Positions 40,650 through 51,948 of a DNA stretch of 64,000 nt are shown here, in pieces. The DNA is from Trichomonas vaginalis G3 (lineage: Eukaryota > Parabasalia > Trichomonadida > Trichomonadidae), in NCBI RefSeq assembly GCF_026262505.1, contig NC_067205.1, positions 21,299,585 through 21,363,584 of the forward strand. Reading direction: 5' to 3'. The notes beneath the pieces were generated by a model that saw only the letters and a program-made list of their open reading frames with translations, had not been told where the DNA came from and ran no database searches. Both the position numbers and the translations under genes were made by a program. Within the stretch, counting starts at the first letter, position 1; each line of letters begins with the position of its first letter.

Positions 40650-43382
40650 TTAATAATATTGCTTTGGTCGGATCTTGAAATTACGAACAAACTCAAAATC
40701 AACTTCTTTAGTTGATAATGGTTTAAGAATTATGAGTTCAACTTTATTTGATTTACTGCAATGATAATGAACATCACATCCAGAAATATATAATTTATGA
40801 TCTCCGTTTTCAATTTCTTTGGAGATACAAATTTGTTCAGTGATGTTTTTATTTGAAGAAGCTGAAATAGTTTTATTTAAACTGATGTTGTATATCCCAT
40901 CAAATGATATATTGAGTGACTTCAAATTAGTGCTGTCTTGATGTTCAAATCTAAAGTCGATGTTGAGTTTACTTCCTCGAATGAATTTATTTTTAGTGAA
41001 GTTGTATAATATGAAAACAGGATCATTGTAAATATATGAGAAGTTTCTTGTTATAGGATTTGATGTTTTATTTGTTTCATCAATCGCCCATATTTTTATA
41101 GTATGATTATTACTTTCTTCGAAATCTGATGGAAATGGAGCATCTGCTTCAAATGAATCAGATTCAGTTGATGAAATATAATATGTTTTTCCTGTGCTTT
41201 TATTTTCTCTTCCATCAAATTGATAGTAAATAGTGACATTTCCACTTCCATCTTCATCTTGATATTTTTCTTTAATATGAAATGTTTCATTATATGTCTT
41301 CTTGAACTCTTGATCATCTGCTGTTGTGATACTGATTGATGGTGTATTGTAATTAAATTTGAATGTAAATGATTGTTGTTCTGTTTTCTTTTCTTCGTCA
41401 TCAACAGCCCAAATGATAATTGTATGTGTTCCTTCACTTAAACCAGCTGGAATATTAATGCTAGTGTTGATATCATATAAAGATCTTGTTGTAATTGGGA
41501 ATGATTGTAAAAGATGTTCAGTATCATTAGAATCAAACTTGCATTTAACATAAACTGTTCCTGTTTCATCATCATCTTCTACGGTACCTATGATAGTAAT
41601 AAACGTATCAATGTTCTTTGTGTATTCTCTATCATTCTGAATTGTTATAGTAAGAATTGGTTTATTGTAGCTATAACTAAATGTATAAATTATAATATTC
41701 GATTGTTTTTGATACGAATCAACTGCAAAAATAGAAATATTGTGCTGTGACTCTGCAAGTGATGGAGGGATTCGAACTGTGAAATCGAATGGATATGCTT
41801 CATTTTTAATTTCAACTGGGACCTGCGTCATTCTAATTGGTTCTTCATCGTCAAACTTGCTGTAAATATCAATTATTTCGTTACCATCAAGATCTGAAAC
41901 TAATCCATTAATTGTGATGATATCATCTGTATTCTTAGTGTATTCTGACTTAGGATATAGATTAAGTTGAATTATAGGATTGTTGTATAAATACGAGAAG
42001 TTTAATTTGTATATATTTGACTTCCTAGATGAACGATCAGTTTCTCTTGCCAAAATAGTTAAAGTATGACTGTTACTTTCTTGGAAATTCTGTGGGAATG
42101 ATATATTATAATTAATTTGTATATTTTCTGCTGATGAAATACCAAACATATCTAGAAAACTATACCTATTTCCATCAAAACGGTAGTAAAGTTCAACAAT
42201 TCCTCTTCCATCTTGATCTTTAATAGCTCCTTGGATATTAAATTGTTTACCATCATTCTTCTTGAACTCTTGATTGTCTGGTGTTGTTATAGCGAGCTTT
42301 AATGAATTATAAGTGCATTCGAATGAAATATTTGATGTTTCATTTGATAAATCAGATTTTTCTACATAAAGGGAAACTGTATAAGCACTGGCTTGTAAAT
42401 TTTTGGGTAGATTGATTTCATGTGAGAACTCATTAGCATAAGTAGAAATTTCAACTTCGAATGAACCATGTATGTCTAAATTATCATTTGAAGAATAATG
42501 AACTATGGCTTTTCCTTGTCTACTAGAATCCAACACGTATCCTGATAATGTAATTATTTCGTCAATGTTATTTCTTACTTCTGCTGGATTTATTGCTAAA
42601 TTATATAATGGCGATTCTTGATTTAAGTAAATTGTAAATTCTAATGTAACAGAAACTGTTTGGCCATTACTAAATGCAGTTAAAGTTAATACATGATCGC
42701 CAACAGATAAACAGGAACTATCCAAATAAAAAGTTTTAACCCTACTATCACCACGATAAACTATATTAAAATGACGCATGTTTGATGATGTATCAAGTTT
42801 ATAGTAAATATATGCATTATAGGCTGGAATATTATATACAGAATAAGAAATCTTCAGCCATTTGTATGAACCATACAGTATCGTTTGATCTGAAGTGCTA
42901 ACATCGATTCTAAAATTATCATCTGCAAGTAGATTTTTCTGATTGTTTTTATAGTTATAGTATAGTTTAATTTCGTTTTGACTTAATATTGTTCGATTAT
43001 TCCATTGAATTGAAATCTCAATTATATTTTTCTCAGAATTGATGTGATATGAGAAGAAATCCGTAGATATCATTTCAAATAACTCACTTTTATTGTCATG
43101 TATGATGAAAAAGCCTTGGTTATTTTTTTCGATTGTAAACTTTGGATTTTTTATTGTAATATGCTGTTCAACAGATACTGTTTGTGGATAATATTCTTTG
43201 TTGAGCACATAATAATGAAATGGTTTATTTTCATCAAAAATTATTTGAAAATAACATCCGGAAAACTCCAAATGATCTGACAGATCATCCAGAATAGTAG
43301 TACTCTGTGATCCAACTGTAAGTTTTGAAGAAGATTTGATATACTGATTCAAATCAGTTAATAAACTAAAAAAAGAGAACAT
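40650..43382 (-). CDS. Gene A: Ig-like repeat protein, intact family member
   Basis: 910 residues, uninterrupted. Residues 1-145 are the family N-terminal domain (MFSFFSLLTDLNQYIK; GCYFQIIFDENKPFHYYV; IQWNNRTILSQNEIKLYYN). Residues about 150-265 form a second beta domain. Five Ig-like repeats of about 95 residues follow, each with a P-x-(L/I)-x-I start, a (V/I)-x-D-x-DGxG turn, a YYxFDG strand and HTIxIWAxD near the end. A sixth divergent repeat leads to a two-Cys segment (SGCDVHYHC) and the tail FVRNFKIRPKQYY. No N-terminal signal peptide or membrane helix is obvious. The repeats suggest an extended adhesive or surface-associated protein, possibly calcium-binding at the DxDGxG turns; this is inference. 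The start matches those of genes B, C and D. Confidence 0.85.
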   Translation of the reverse strand: MFSFFSLLTDLNQYIKSSSKLTVGSQSTTILDDLSDHLEFSGCYFQIIFDENKPFHYYVLNKEYYPQTVSVEQHITIKNPKFTIEKNNQGFFIIHDNKSELFEMISTDFFSYHINSEKNIIEISIQWNNRTILSQNEIKLYYNYKNNQKNLLADDNFRIDVSTSDQTILYGSYKWLKISYSVYNIPAYNAYIYYKLDTSSNMRHFNIVYRGDSRVKTFYLDSSCLSVGDHVLTLTAFSNGQTVSVTLEFTIYLNQESPLYNLAINPAEVRNNIDEIITLSGYVLDSSRQGKAIVHYSSNDNLDIHGSFEVEISTYANEFSHEINLPKNLQASAYTVSLYVEKSDLSNETSNISFECTYNSLKLAITTPDNQEFKKNDGKQFNIQGAIKDQDGRGIVELYYRFDGNRYSFLDMFGISSAENIQINYNISFPQNFQESNSHTLTILARETDRSSRKSNIYKLNFSYLYNNPIIQLNLYPKSEYTKNTDDIITINGLVSDLDGNEIIDIYSKFDDEEPIRMTQVPVEIKNEAYPFDFTVRIPPSLAESQHNISIFAVDSYQKQSNIIIYTFSYSYNKPILTITIQNDREYTKNIDTFITIIGTVEDDDETGTVYVKCKFDSNDTEHLLQSFPITTRSLYDINTSINIPAGLSEGTHTIIIWAVDDEEKKTEQQSFTFKFNYNTPSISITTADDQEFKKTYNETFHIKEKYQDEDGSGNVTIYYQFDGRENKSTGKTYYISSTESDSFEADAPFPSDFEESNNHTIKIWAIDETNKTSNPITRNFSYIYNDPVFILYNFTKNKFIRGSKLNIDFRFEHQDSTNLKSLNISFDGIYNISLNKTISASSNKNITEQICISKEIENGDHKLYISGCDVHYHCSKSNKVELIILKPLSTKEVDFEFVRNFKIRPKQYY

Positions 43383-43398
43383 TTTCTAATAAAAACAG

Positions 43399-43425
43399 TC
43401 ACGTTTTTATGAAGTTTTTGACAAT
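43399..43425 (-). promoter_or_regulatory. Shared upstream motif, gene A
   Basis: On the coding strand ATTGTCAAAAAC is followed after a few bases by AAAAACGTGA, about 15-45 bases before the ATG. The same pair, in the same order, precedes genes B and C, while the sequence between and around is not conserved. Confidence 0.5.
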
Positions 43426-43829
43426 GCTCACAATTCAAAAATGTTAGATTCTATAGTTAATTAATCCAATGCATTATTAGAATAATTTTCACGTTCAGAG
43501 ACAGACTCGTAAAAATACGTTATTTCGAATAAAATCATATGAACTTTTTTTATTTTTCTCTCATTGGAATACCATCTCAGAAAAATTGCTGACATTGATA
43601 ATAAGTTCTGAAGGTATTATTACATAATAGAAGATTTTCACTAAGTGACTCTTAAATCTGTAATCCTAATAAATGAAATTTTCGATTAATAAAACAATTG
43701 ATTATAAAAAATTCAGCTAAATCGATATGGTTTAAATAAAAGAAAATTTTTAAATTCCGCATATTTTTGTTAATAAAAAATAACAAATAATAAGTAAAAA
43801 TATATGAAAAGGATAATGAAAACTTGTGA
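43426..43829. other. Spacer between genes A and B with copied 3' flank
   Basis: AT-rich, no gene. Bases from about 43741 onward, beginning AAATTTTTAAATTCCGCATA, are nearly identical to the flank at 40563-40649 downstream of gene A, so the duplicated segment includes about 90 bp beyond the stop codon. Confidence 0.7.
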
Positions 43830-45789
43830 TTAATAATATTGCTTTGGTCGGATCTTGAAATTACGAACAAACTCAAAATCAACTTCTTTAGTTGATAATG
43901 GTTTAAGAATTATGAGTTCAACTTTATTTGATTTACTGCAATGATAATGAACATCACATCCAGAAATATATAATTTATGATCTCCGGTTTTAATTTCTTT
44001 GGGAATCTGAATTGTTGTAACCATGGTATTAATTGAAGAATCTGAAATAATTTTATCTAAACTGATATTGTATTTCCCATCAAATGATATATTGAGTGAC
44101 TTCAAATGAGTGTTGTCTTGATGTTCATATTTAAAGCCGATCTTGAGTTGACTTCCTCGAATGAATTTATTATTAGTGAAGTTGTATAATATGAAAACTG
44201 GATCATTGTATTTGTATGAGAAGTTTCTTGTTATTTGATTTGATTGTTTATTTGTTTCATCAATTGCCCATATTTTTATAGTATGATTATTTCTTTCTTC
44301 GAAATCTGATGGGAATAGAACATCAATAGAAAGTGTTTGAGATTCAGTCGATGAAATAACAAGTTCATTTCCTGTTTTATTAGCTTCTCTTCCATCAAAT
44401 TGATAGTAAATAGTGACATTTCCACTTCCATCTTCATCTTGATATTTTTCTTTAATATGAAATGTTTCATTATATGTCTTCTTGAACTCTTGATTATCTG
44501 GTGTTTCATCGATGTCGATTGTAGGACTGTTGAATTCAAATTTGAATGTTGATGAGTTTGGTTCACTATCAAGATACCCATCATTTGCAATCAATGAAAT
44601 GTTATTATCTCCTTCTCGAAGATCATTTGGAACATTTAATGTTGCAGAAAATTCTTTATCTGATGATGTTACATCATTAACTCTCTTCAAAGTTTGATAT
44701 TCATTGTTGTTAATGCTGTATTTGATTGTAACACTACTTGCACCATCTTTATCCTTAACTTTAAATTTGATTGTCATTTGAGAATCTCCGTTCTTTTTGA
44801 ATGTATCAGGAGTGATTTCAATTATATCAATTTCTGGCTTTGAATTTGGTATAACCCTGAAATTATATGTTTTTGGATTTGATCTCTTTCCATTTTCTTC
44901 TTGAACCCAAATTTTGATAGTGTATGACCCTATTGATGGAATTGGAACTGTGAGATTAAATGGATGTTTTGCATTTGGATCATTGACTTTTATTGAATTA
45001 TTTATGATTAAGTCTTGATTATCAATCTGATAACAGACATCTAATTTGCCTTCACCATCACGATCTGAAACGTTTCCTTTGATTTCGATATAACCATCTA
45101 TGTCATTTGTCTATGATGACTTAGGCTCTGTTGTAACTTCAATTTCAGGTTCATTATACTTATAATTGAAAGATGATTTGTATATTGTTGAATTTTTGTT
45201 TGTTTCATCTGTTGCCCAAATAGAAATAATGTGATCGTTACGTTCTGATAGATCTGACGGAAATGGAATATTTTTATCAATTTGAATATTTTCTCTTGAT
45301 GTAATTGGTAAATTATCTAGATTTTTGCGTTCATATCCATCAAACTGGTAATAAATGAAAACATGTCCACTTCCATCTTCATCTTTAACAGTTCCTTTGA
45401 TATTAAATTGTTGACGATCATTCTTCTTGAATACTTGATTATTATTTGTTGTGATATCGAGATTTGGTGCATTATATGTGTAAATAAATGAAAGAGATTC
45501 AATTGACCTCGATATATCGTTTTTTTTCTACAAAAAGGGAAACTTTATTAATGCCTTCTGGTAAATTATTTGGTAGAGTGATTTCCATATTGAATGGATT
45601 AGAATATTTCCTGATTGGTACATCGAATGAATGAGATGTTGCTTGATCTTCATTGAAGTAATAATAGACTATAGCTGTTCCCCATCTACTATAATCCAAC
45701 ACCTTTCCTGATACTGTTACTGTCTGGCCACTGTTCTTTCTAATTTCTGTTGGATCTATTGATAATTGATAAAATGGTGAAGGCCAATT
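43830..45789 (-). pseudogene. Gene B, C-terminal part
   Basis: Encodes repeats of the gene A family and the tail FVRNFKIRPKQYY. The last 750 bp are almost identical to the end of gene A. Reading toward the N-terminus there is a nonsense codon near 45112, where APKSSY in paralogs is EPKSS-stop, and a frameshift at a run of eight T near 45525 (VEKK region). The order of repeats is otherwise as in genes A and C. The part abuts foreign sequence at about 45790, and the N-terminal part resumes at about 46830. Originally one gene of roughly 880-900 codons. Confidence 0.8.
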
Positions 45790-46829
45790 TAAGGGTGCAC
45801 ACGAGAGGATCATGTAAACTTCAGAATTTAGAACCTTATTTTTAGGCATTATCTTGGCTACCTATTTAGGCTTGAAAAGCAAAAAATATCAAAAAATACA
45901 ACTTGACTCCATTATGACCCTTTCATGGAGGTAGTTTTTATCCGCTAGTATTTTCCCTTTGAATCTCTTTACAATTCGAAATCAAATTCAAAACTCAGTA
46001 GAAGAAAGGAAGAATCGACTTACTACGGTTGTAATACGAATAAATACATATATTTAATTATTTTTATTTACATAATAATTGTTTGAAGCTCATATTCCAT
46101 CAAATTTTTAAATAAAAACATTAAAATGTTGAAAATGTTCATATATTTTAATAGGGTTTTAGCACTTTATTGAGGAATTACTACATACATAGTCGAACTG
46201 AACTTGATATTTTGAAATTTAAATTATTTATCAAAATTAAAATTTAACTTGAAATTTATAATTATTTAGTCATATTTTGCATAATTCTAAGTAGATTTTG
46301 TAAAAAATCAAGAAAGAAAAATTTTAACGTGCTTTATTTTTTCTTTTTTATAATAATACATATTATTATATAATTAACATATTCATAATGTTTCACCCTT
46401 TCAAAAATATAATCCTCCTCCTCTCAAATAAACGTACATACGGGTGGCCTCTTTTTTCAAAAAATTAAAATTTGAAATTTTGGGCTCAAATATTAGAGAT
46501 TTTTTCAACCTTCAACGATATATGTTGTCTATATCAGACCTCCTTTCTTTTTGATACTTAACATTGTTCCTAAATCTTAGCCGTTAAGGCTGTTCTGAAA
46601 ATATTTTTTTTTCGAAAAAATTCGAAAAAAATTCTTAAAATTCAAAAATCCCTTAATTCCTGAGGATTTTGGAAAAAAGTTTTTACATGAACATGTGTAT
46701 ATTATATGAAGTATATTGATAAGGTAAAAATCAAATTTTATTGCATATTCATCGAGAAAATAAACTAACGAATCCCTCAAAATTGAGAGGGTAATTCTCC
46801 TCCTCTCAAATAAACGTACATACGGGTGT
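45790..46829. mobile_element. Insertion of about 1 kb splitting gene B, unclassified
   Basis: The family sequence stops at about 45790 (PSPFYQLSID region) and resumes at about 46830 (DISNLNFGD). The inserted DNA is AT-rich and has no long frame. A 30-bp segment ending CTCAAATAAACGTACATACGG occurs twice in direct orientation, at about 46414-46446 and 46796-46828, the second copy forming the right boundary. TTGAGAGG and CCTCTCAA near the right end form a small inverted repeat. The left boundary has GGGTGCACACGAGAGG. No terminal repeats of a known family are recognised, so it may be a non-autonomous element or a composite. Confidence 0.55.
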
Positions 46830-47525
46830 ACAATCACCAAAATTTAAATTGGATATATCTATCGTCTGATTTTCAATAGTATCATCAGAAGGAAAAACTC
46901 TATTTAAATAACTAGTGTAGCTCCCTCTGTAATCTTTTAAAGTATAATAAACTTCAACATAAGAACATGGTATATTTAATACTGTAAAGTTTATCATCAA
47001 CTTTTCATTTGAACCTTGCGGAAATATGATTTTATTATATCCTGTAATTTCGATTTTGAAATCATTTTCAAGTAGATTTTTCTTATTGTTATTATAGTTG
47101 TAGTATAGTTTGAGTTCATTTTGACTGAAAATAGTTCGATTATTCCATTGAATTATTATCTCGATTATATCGTTTTCAGAGTTGATGTGACATGAGAAGT
47201 AATCTGTAGATGTCATATCAAATAATTCGCATTTATTGTCGTGTTTGATGGAAAAACCGAGATTTTTCTTTTCGATTGTAAACTTTGGATTTTTGATTGT
47301 AATTCGCTGTTCAATAGATACTGCTTGTGCATAATATTCTTTATTACTGACGTGGTAATGAAATGGCTTGTTTTCATCAAATATTATTTTGAAAAAACAG
47401 CCAGAAAGCTCCAATTGATCTGATTGACCACCTGCAATAGTAGAAGTCTGCGAGCCGACCGTAAATTTTGAAGTGAATTCAACATTCTGATTAAAAATAG
47501 TTAAGAAACGAATCAACGAAAGCAT
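46830..47525 (-). pseudogene. Gene B, N-terminal part
   Basis: About 230 codons of the family N-terminus, starting MLSLIRFLTIFNQNVEF at 47525. This ATG is chosen because MLSLIRFLT aligns with MLTFIRLLTDF of gene C and MFSFFSLLTDL of gene A. It contains GCFFKIIFDENKPFHYHV and IQWNNRTIFSQNELKLYYN, then the second beta domain up to DISNLNFGD, where the insertion interrupts it. The remainder of the gene is at 43830-45789. Confidence 0.8.
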
Positions 47526-47544
47526 TAATTTCCAAATTTCAGAT

Positions 47545-47574
47545 TTCACTTTTCAAGATCAGGTTTTTGACAAT
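47545..47574 (-). promoter_or_regulatory. Shared upstream motif, gene B
   Basis: ATTGTCAAAAACC followed by GAAAAGTGAA on the coding strand, about 20-50 bases before the ATG at 47525. It matches the pair upstream of genes A and C. Confidence 0.5.
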
Positions 47575-48267
47575 ACATTCAAATCAAAATCTTGACAAAA
47601 TTTTATGCTCAAAGATCTAATAATGTTATTTATTATATGTTTGAAAAATCACATTCAAAAAATTCTATGAGGTTTATTAAATTTTCTTCAAATGAAAAGA
47701 ATGATTTTTTGAGAATTCTTTATCGCTCTCCGCTTTTTGCAACCTTAACTATACCAGAATATTAGATTTAAATGACCGTTTTTCATATTATTGCCATTCA
47801 AAAATTCAAATTAATTGAAAATTCTTCAAATTATAACTTTTCAATGGCTTTTGTTGAGAAAAGAATTTAAATTAAGGAGTGTTTGGTTACTTTTCACTTC
47901 CATACAATTCCAAAGTTTTGATGATGTTCTGTTTTATATAAAATTCTGAAGGAATTTGAAGCTTGTAACTTGACTTCTTTATTAAATTTATGTTATTGTA
48001 TGCCTAAATTATTTATTATGAACAGAAATAACTTATTTTTTGATTAATTATCATTTTAGTATTGTTATCATATAAATTTCATTTTTTGATATACAAAAAG
48101 CTTATATATTTAAGTGATTTCATTAATAAATATAAAAACATCTGATATTAAAAAAATTAAGCTAAATCGAAATAAAATTAAAATTACAAATTTAGTTCCG
48201 CAGATAATGGATAATAAATAACAAATAATAAGAAAATATATATGAAGGAGATAATGAAAACTTGTGA
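47575..48267. other. Spacer between genes B and C
   Basis: AT-rich, no gene. Its last part (about 48180-48267) is a diverged copy of the 3' flank found after genes A and B, with AACAAATAATAAG and AATGAAAACTTGTGATTAAT. Confidence 0.6.
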
Positions 48268-48718
48268 TTAATGGTATTGCTTAGGGCGGATCTTGAAATT
48301 ACGAACAAACTCAAAATCAACTTCTTTAGTTGATAATGGTTTAACTGTGAGTTCAACTTTATTTGATTTACTGCAATGATCATAAACATCACATCCAGAA
48401 ATATATAATGAATGTACTCCGGTTTTAATTTCTTTGGGAATACGAATATGAATTGTCAAATTTGTAGTAGATGAAGAAATAACCACTCTGATCAAGATCA
48501 CTGACACTTCCACAAATATTAAATTCAATATCGTTCGGACATTTGTATATTGTTTGTCTATCATCAGTTGTTATAGAAATTGATGGTGTATTGTAATTGT
48601 ATATGAATGCTAATATATGTATATCTGTTCCCATATTTTCATTATCAACAGCCCAAATAAAAATTGTATGAATACCTTCACTTAAATCTGATGGAATAGG
48701 AATGTTTTCATTGATATA
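48268..48718 (-). pseudogene. Gene C, C-terminal part with internal deletion
   Basis: Encodes one Ig-like repeat (TPSISITTDDRQTIYK; FNICGSVSDLDQSGYFFIYY) and the family tail, here FVRNFKIRPKQYH. A deletion with frame change near 48470 joins the middle of that repeat to the end of the last repeat, removing roughly one repeat relative to genes A and D. The left limit of the mariner falls at 48718. This part and the N-terminal part beyond the mariner are one ancestral gene. Confidence 0.8.
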
Positions 48719-50017
48719 GGGTGTCCAAAGGTGTGTTTAGCACAAACCTGAATACTGCGAATAGAAATAAACAAGTTACATATATATAAAGTTTATTTAA
48801 ATATAATCACCATTGGATTCAATCACGCGTTCGCAGCGATCGATCCAGGCTTGAAAGACACGCTTTAAATCATCATGAGAAAATTGCTCAAATTGCTCTC
48901 TTACAAAATTTTCAAGATCATCTGGACTCGCGAATTCGCGTCCTTCAGCTCTCTTTTTTAGCGTGCCGAATAAATAAAAGTCAGAGGGTGCAATATCAGG
49001 TGAATAAATTGAGTTTGGAACAACTTTGACATTGTTTTCCACCAAGTAATTCATTACCTTATGACTTTTGTGAACTCTTGAATTATCAAAATGAATTGCA
49101 AACTTTTGTTTTTGTTGTTTGGATTTCTCAAACTCATCAGAATTGATAATTTGAGTAAGAACATTGTCAATTAGATACTGAGCATTCATCGTATTAGGTT
49201 TTTGAAGAATATCAATTGCGATGATGCCATTCACGCCCCAAAAAACCGACAACATCATCATTGGTGTGTCAATTTTTTTCTTCGGGAATGTTTGCGGATT
49301 TTCATCCTTCGGGATCCACATGATTTTGGCTTCTGTTGCATATTGAAACCAAGACTCGTCCCCTGTTACTAAAAAGCGAAACTTCTTGGATTGATACGCA
49401 CCCAATATAGAGAGGAGCTCTTTCGAAGATTGGACTCTAGATTTTTTTTGAACTGAATTAAGGTTGTGCGGAACCCAACGTGTATACGCTAGTTTGTAGT
49501 TCAAATAATTGTGCAGATAATAACTGACTGTTGTACGTGGTATCTTTGTCATCTCCTCTATCCTTCTGAGTGATGCTCTTGGGTCTTCATCTAGCGCTTG
49601 AAGAATTGCTTTGATTTTTCTTTGATCCGGCGATTTTTTGTCAATTTTTATGATGGGCGCCTTTTTGTTCATGAAGTGATACATCCTAACATGATACGTT
49701 ACAGTGGAATAGCTAGGAGCATCCATACCGAAGCATTTTACCAATATCTCGTAGATTTTTTACAGTCTTTGCATTTTTTTGCAAGAGCGAGGATGTTTTC
49801 TTTATGATTCATTAAAAAAATGAAAAAAATCCCGCCAAAATTTCCCGCGAAACCGCCTCTTGTCTCAAAATTCATTTTATATCCCGGCATGGCGCCAAAA
49901 TACAACATACTCATCATATACATATATTCATATTTTTTATTATATATTTATAATCAGCATATATCTCCTTTAATAGTCTCATATAGAGCGCTGTGCTAAA
50001 CGCACCTTTGGACACCC
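48719..50017 (-). mobile_element. Mariner DNA transposon, copy 1 (1299 bp)
   Basis: Terminal inverted repeats of about 27 bp begin GGGTGTCCAAAGGTG at both ends, differing by one base (C or T after GGTG). It is flanked by TA dinucleotides at 48717-48718 and 50018-50019, the usual mariner target duplication. It carries one transposase gene and is inserted in gene C in the minus orientation. Length and layout match the copy at 58136-59434, with which it is nearly identical. Confidence 0.95.
48797..49726 (-). CDS. Mariner transposase (DD34D), copy 1
   Basis: 309 residues from the first in-frame ATG (MDAPSYSTVTYHVRMYHF). The catalytic triad is visible: D in VTGDESWFQY, D in IHFDNSRVHKS, and D in YSPDIAPSDFYLFG with 34 residues between the last two, so DD34D. 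WVPHNL also fits the family. The first helix-turn-helix is not complete in this frame. Its missing piece (NHKENILALAKKCKDC) is in another frame upstream, with about two frame changes between 49740 and 49770. The same changes occur in copy 2, so neither may make a full DNA-binding domain. Confidence 0.85.
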   Translation of the reverse strand: MDAPSYSTVTYHVRMYHFMNKKAPIIKIDKKSPDQRKIKAILQALDEDPRASLRRIEEMTKIPRTTVSYYLHNYLNYKLAYTRWVPHNLNSVQKKSRVQSSKELLSILGAYQSKKFRFLVTGDESWFQYATEAKIMWIPKDENPQTFPKKKIDTPMMMLSVFWGVNGIIAIDILQKPNTMNAQYLIDNVLTQIINSDEFEKSKQQKQKFAIHFDNSRVHKSHKVMNYLVENNVKVVPNSIYSPDIAPSDFYLFGTLKKRAEGREFASPDDLENFVREQFEQFSHDDLKRVFQAWIDRCERVIESNGDYI

Positions 50018-51934
50018 TATATTATAAAAAGATCTTGTTGTAATCGAGAATGATTGTAAAAGTTTTTCTTCACCATTAGAATCAACCTTGTATTTAACAT
50101 AAACTGTTCCTGTTCCATCATCATCTTTGACAGTGCCTGTGACAGTGATAAATGTGTCAACATTCTTTGTGTATTTTGTATCATTTTGAATTGATATAGT
50201 AAGAATTGGAGTGTTGTGGTTATAAGTAAATTTATAAGTTTTATGTGCTGATTGCATTTGATAAGAATCACCTGCCCATATGCTGATATTATGCTCTCCT
50301 TGTTCAAATGTTGGAGGAATTCGAACTGTGAAATTAAATGGATATTTTGTGCTTTGATCATTGATTTCTATAGGAGATGATGTTATATTAGTTTCTGTTT
50401 CATTATCAAACTGGACGAAGAAAGAAATTTTGTCTTTTCCATCACGATCTGAAACTGTTCCTGAAAATGTAATATTGTCATCAGTATTTTTAGTATATGA
50501 TGATTTAGGAGCTGTTGTAACTTCAATTTCAGGTTCATTATACTTATAATTGAAAGATAATATGTAGTTAGATGAATTTTTGTTTGTTTCATCTGTTGCC
50601 CAAATAGAAATATAGTGATTGCTACTTTCTGATAGATCTGATGGAAATGGAATATTTTTATCAATTGAAATATTTTCTCTTGATGTAATTGGTAAATTAT
50701 CTAGAGTATTTCGTTCATATCCATCAAACTGGTAATAAATGAAAACATATCCACTTCCATCTTCATCTTTAACAGTTCCTTTGATATTAAATTGTTGACG
50801 ATCATTCTTCTTGAATACTTGATTTTGTTTTGTTGTGATAGTAAGATTTGGTGGATTATATGTGTAATTAAATGAAAGAGATTCACTTAATCTAGATAAA
50901 CCACGTTTTTGTACATAAAGATAAATGGTATAAGTATCTTCTTGTAAATTATCGGGTAAATCAATTGGTTGTGAGAACTTAGTTTTATAAGAAGTGATTT
51001 GAACTGGGAATGAACTATATAGTCCATAAGTTGTGTAATAATATATTGTGGCTGTTCCTTGTTGATTACTATCATCCAACACATATCCTGATATTGTAAC
51101 TGAATGATCAATGTTCTTTCTAACTGTTGTGGGATTTATTGATAAATTATATAATGGTGAAATTTGATTAGAAATAATTGTAAATTCTAATGTATCAGAA
51201 ACTGATTCGCCATTGTTTGTAGCCGATAATGTTAATACGTGATCACCAATGGATAAAGTAGATATATCAAACACAATGTATCTAAAAAAGAAAAGATCAC
51301 CATGTCTAAAATTATTTATATCATTCATCTGCGAGTCTGAATCAAATTTATAGTATATATTCACTCTATAGTTATAACTTGGTATATTGTATACAGAATA
51401 ATAAATTGTCAGCTTTTCATTTTGTCTATATTGAATATTATTTGAATTGAAAATTCTAATTCTAAAATCATCATCTGCAAGTAGATTTTTCTGATTGTTG
51501 TTATAGTTGTAGTATAGTTTGATTTCGTTTTGACTTAATATTGTTCGATTATTCCATTGAATTAAAATTTCGAGTAGATTTTTCTCAGAATTGATATGAT
51601 ATGAGAAGTAATCTGTAGATGTCATGTCAAAGGACTCGCGTTTATTGTCATACATGATGAAAAAGCCTTCTTTATTTTGTTCGATTGTAAAATCTGGATT
51701 TTTAATTGTGATTCTTTGCTCAATTGATACTGTTTGCGTATGATATTCTTGATTGTGAACTCGATAATGAAATGGTTTGTTATCATCAAAAATTATTTGA
51801 AAATAACACCCTGCAAGCTCCAAATGATCTGATAGAGCTTCTGGAATAGTAGCAGTCTGTGACCCAACTGTAAATTTCGATGAATATTCAATACTCTTAT
51901 TAAAATCTGTTAATAAACGAATAAAGGTTAGCAT
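50018..51934 (-). pseudogene. Gene C, N-terminal part
   Basis: About 640 codons starting MLTFIRLLTDFNKSIEYS. It holds the N-terminal domain (GCYFQIIFDDNKPFHYRV; IQWNNRTILSQNEIKLYYN), the second beta domain, and Ig-like repeats beginning LSINPTTVRKN, LTITTKQNQVFKK, EVTTAPKSSYTKN and LTISIQNDTKYTKN. The mariner interrupts the fourth at TTRSFYNI. Without it the frame would continue directly into the sequence at 48718. No signal peptide or membrane helix seen. Confidence 0.88.
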
Positions 51935-51948
51935 ATTTTAAATAGAGC

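Noticed and set aside
45100-45130. Possible intron removing the stop in gene B
   Set aside because: The stop replaces a Tyr codon found in all paralogs (KSSYTKN) and there are no splice-like signals around it, so a nonsense mutation is simpler.
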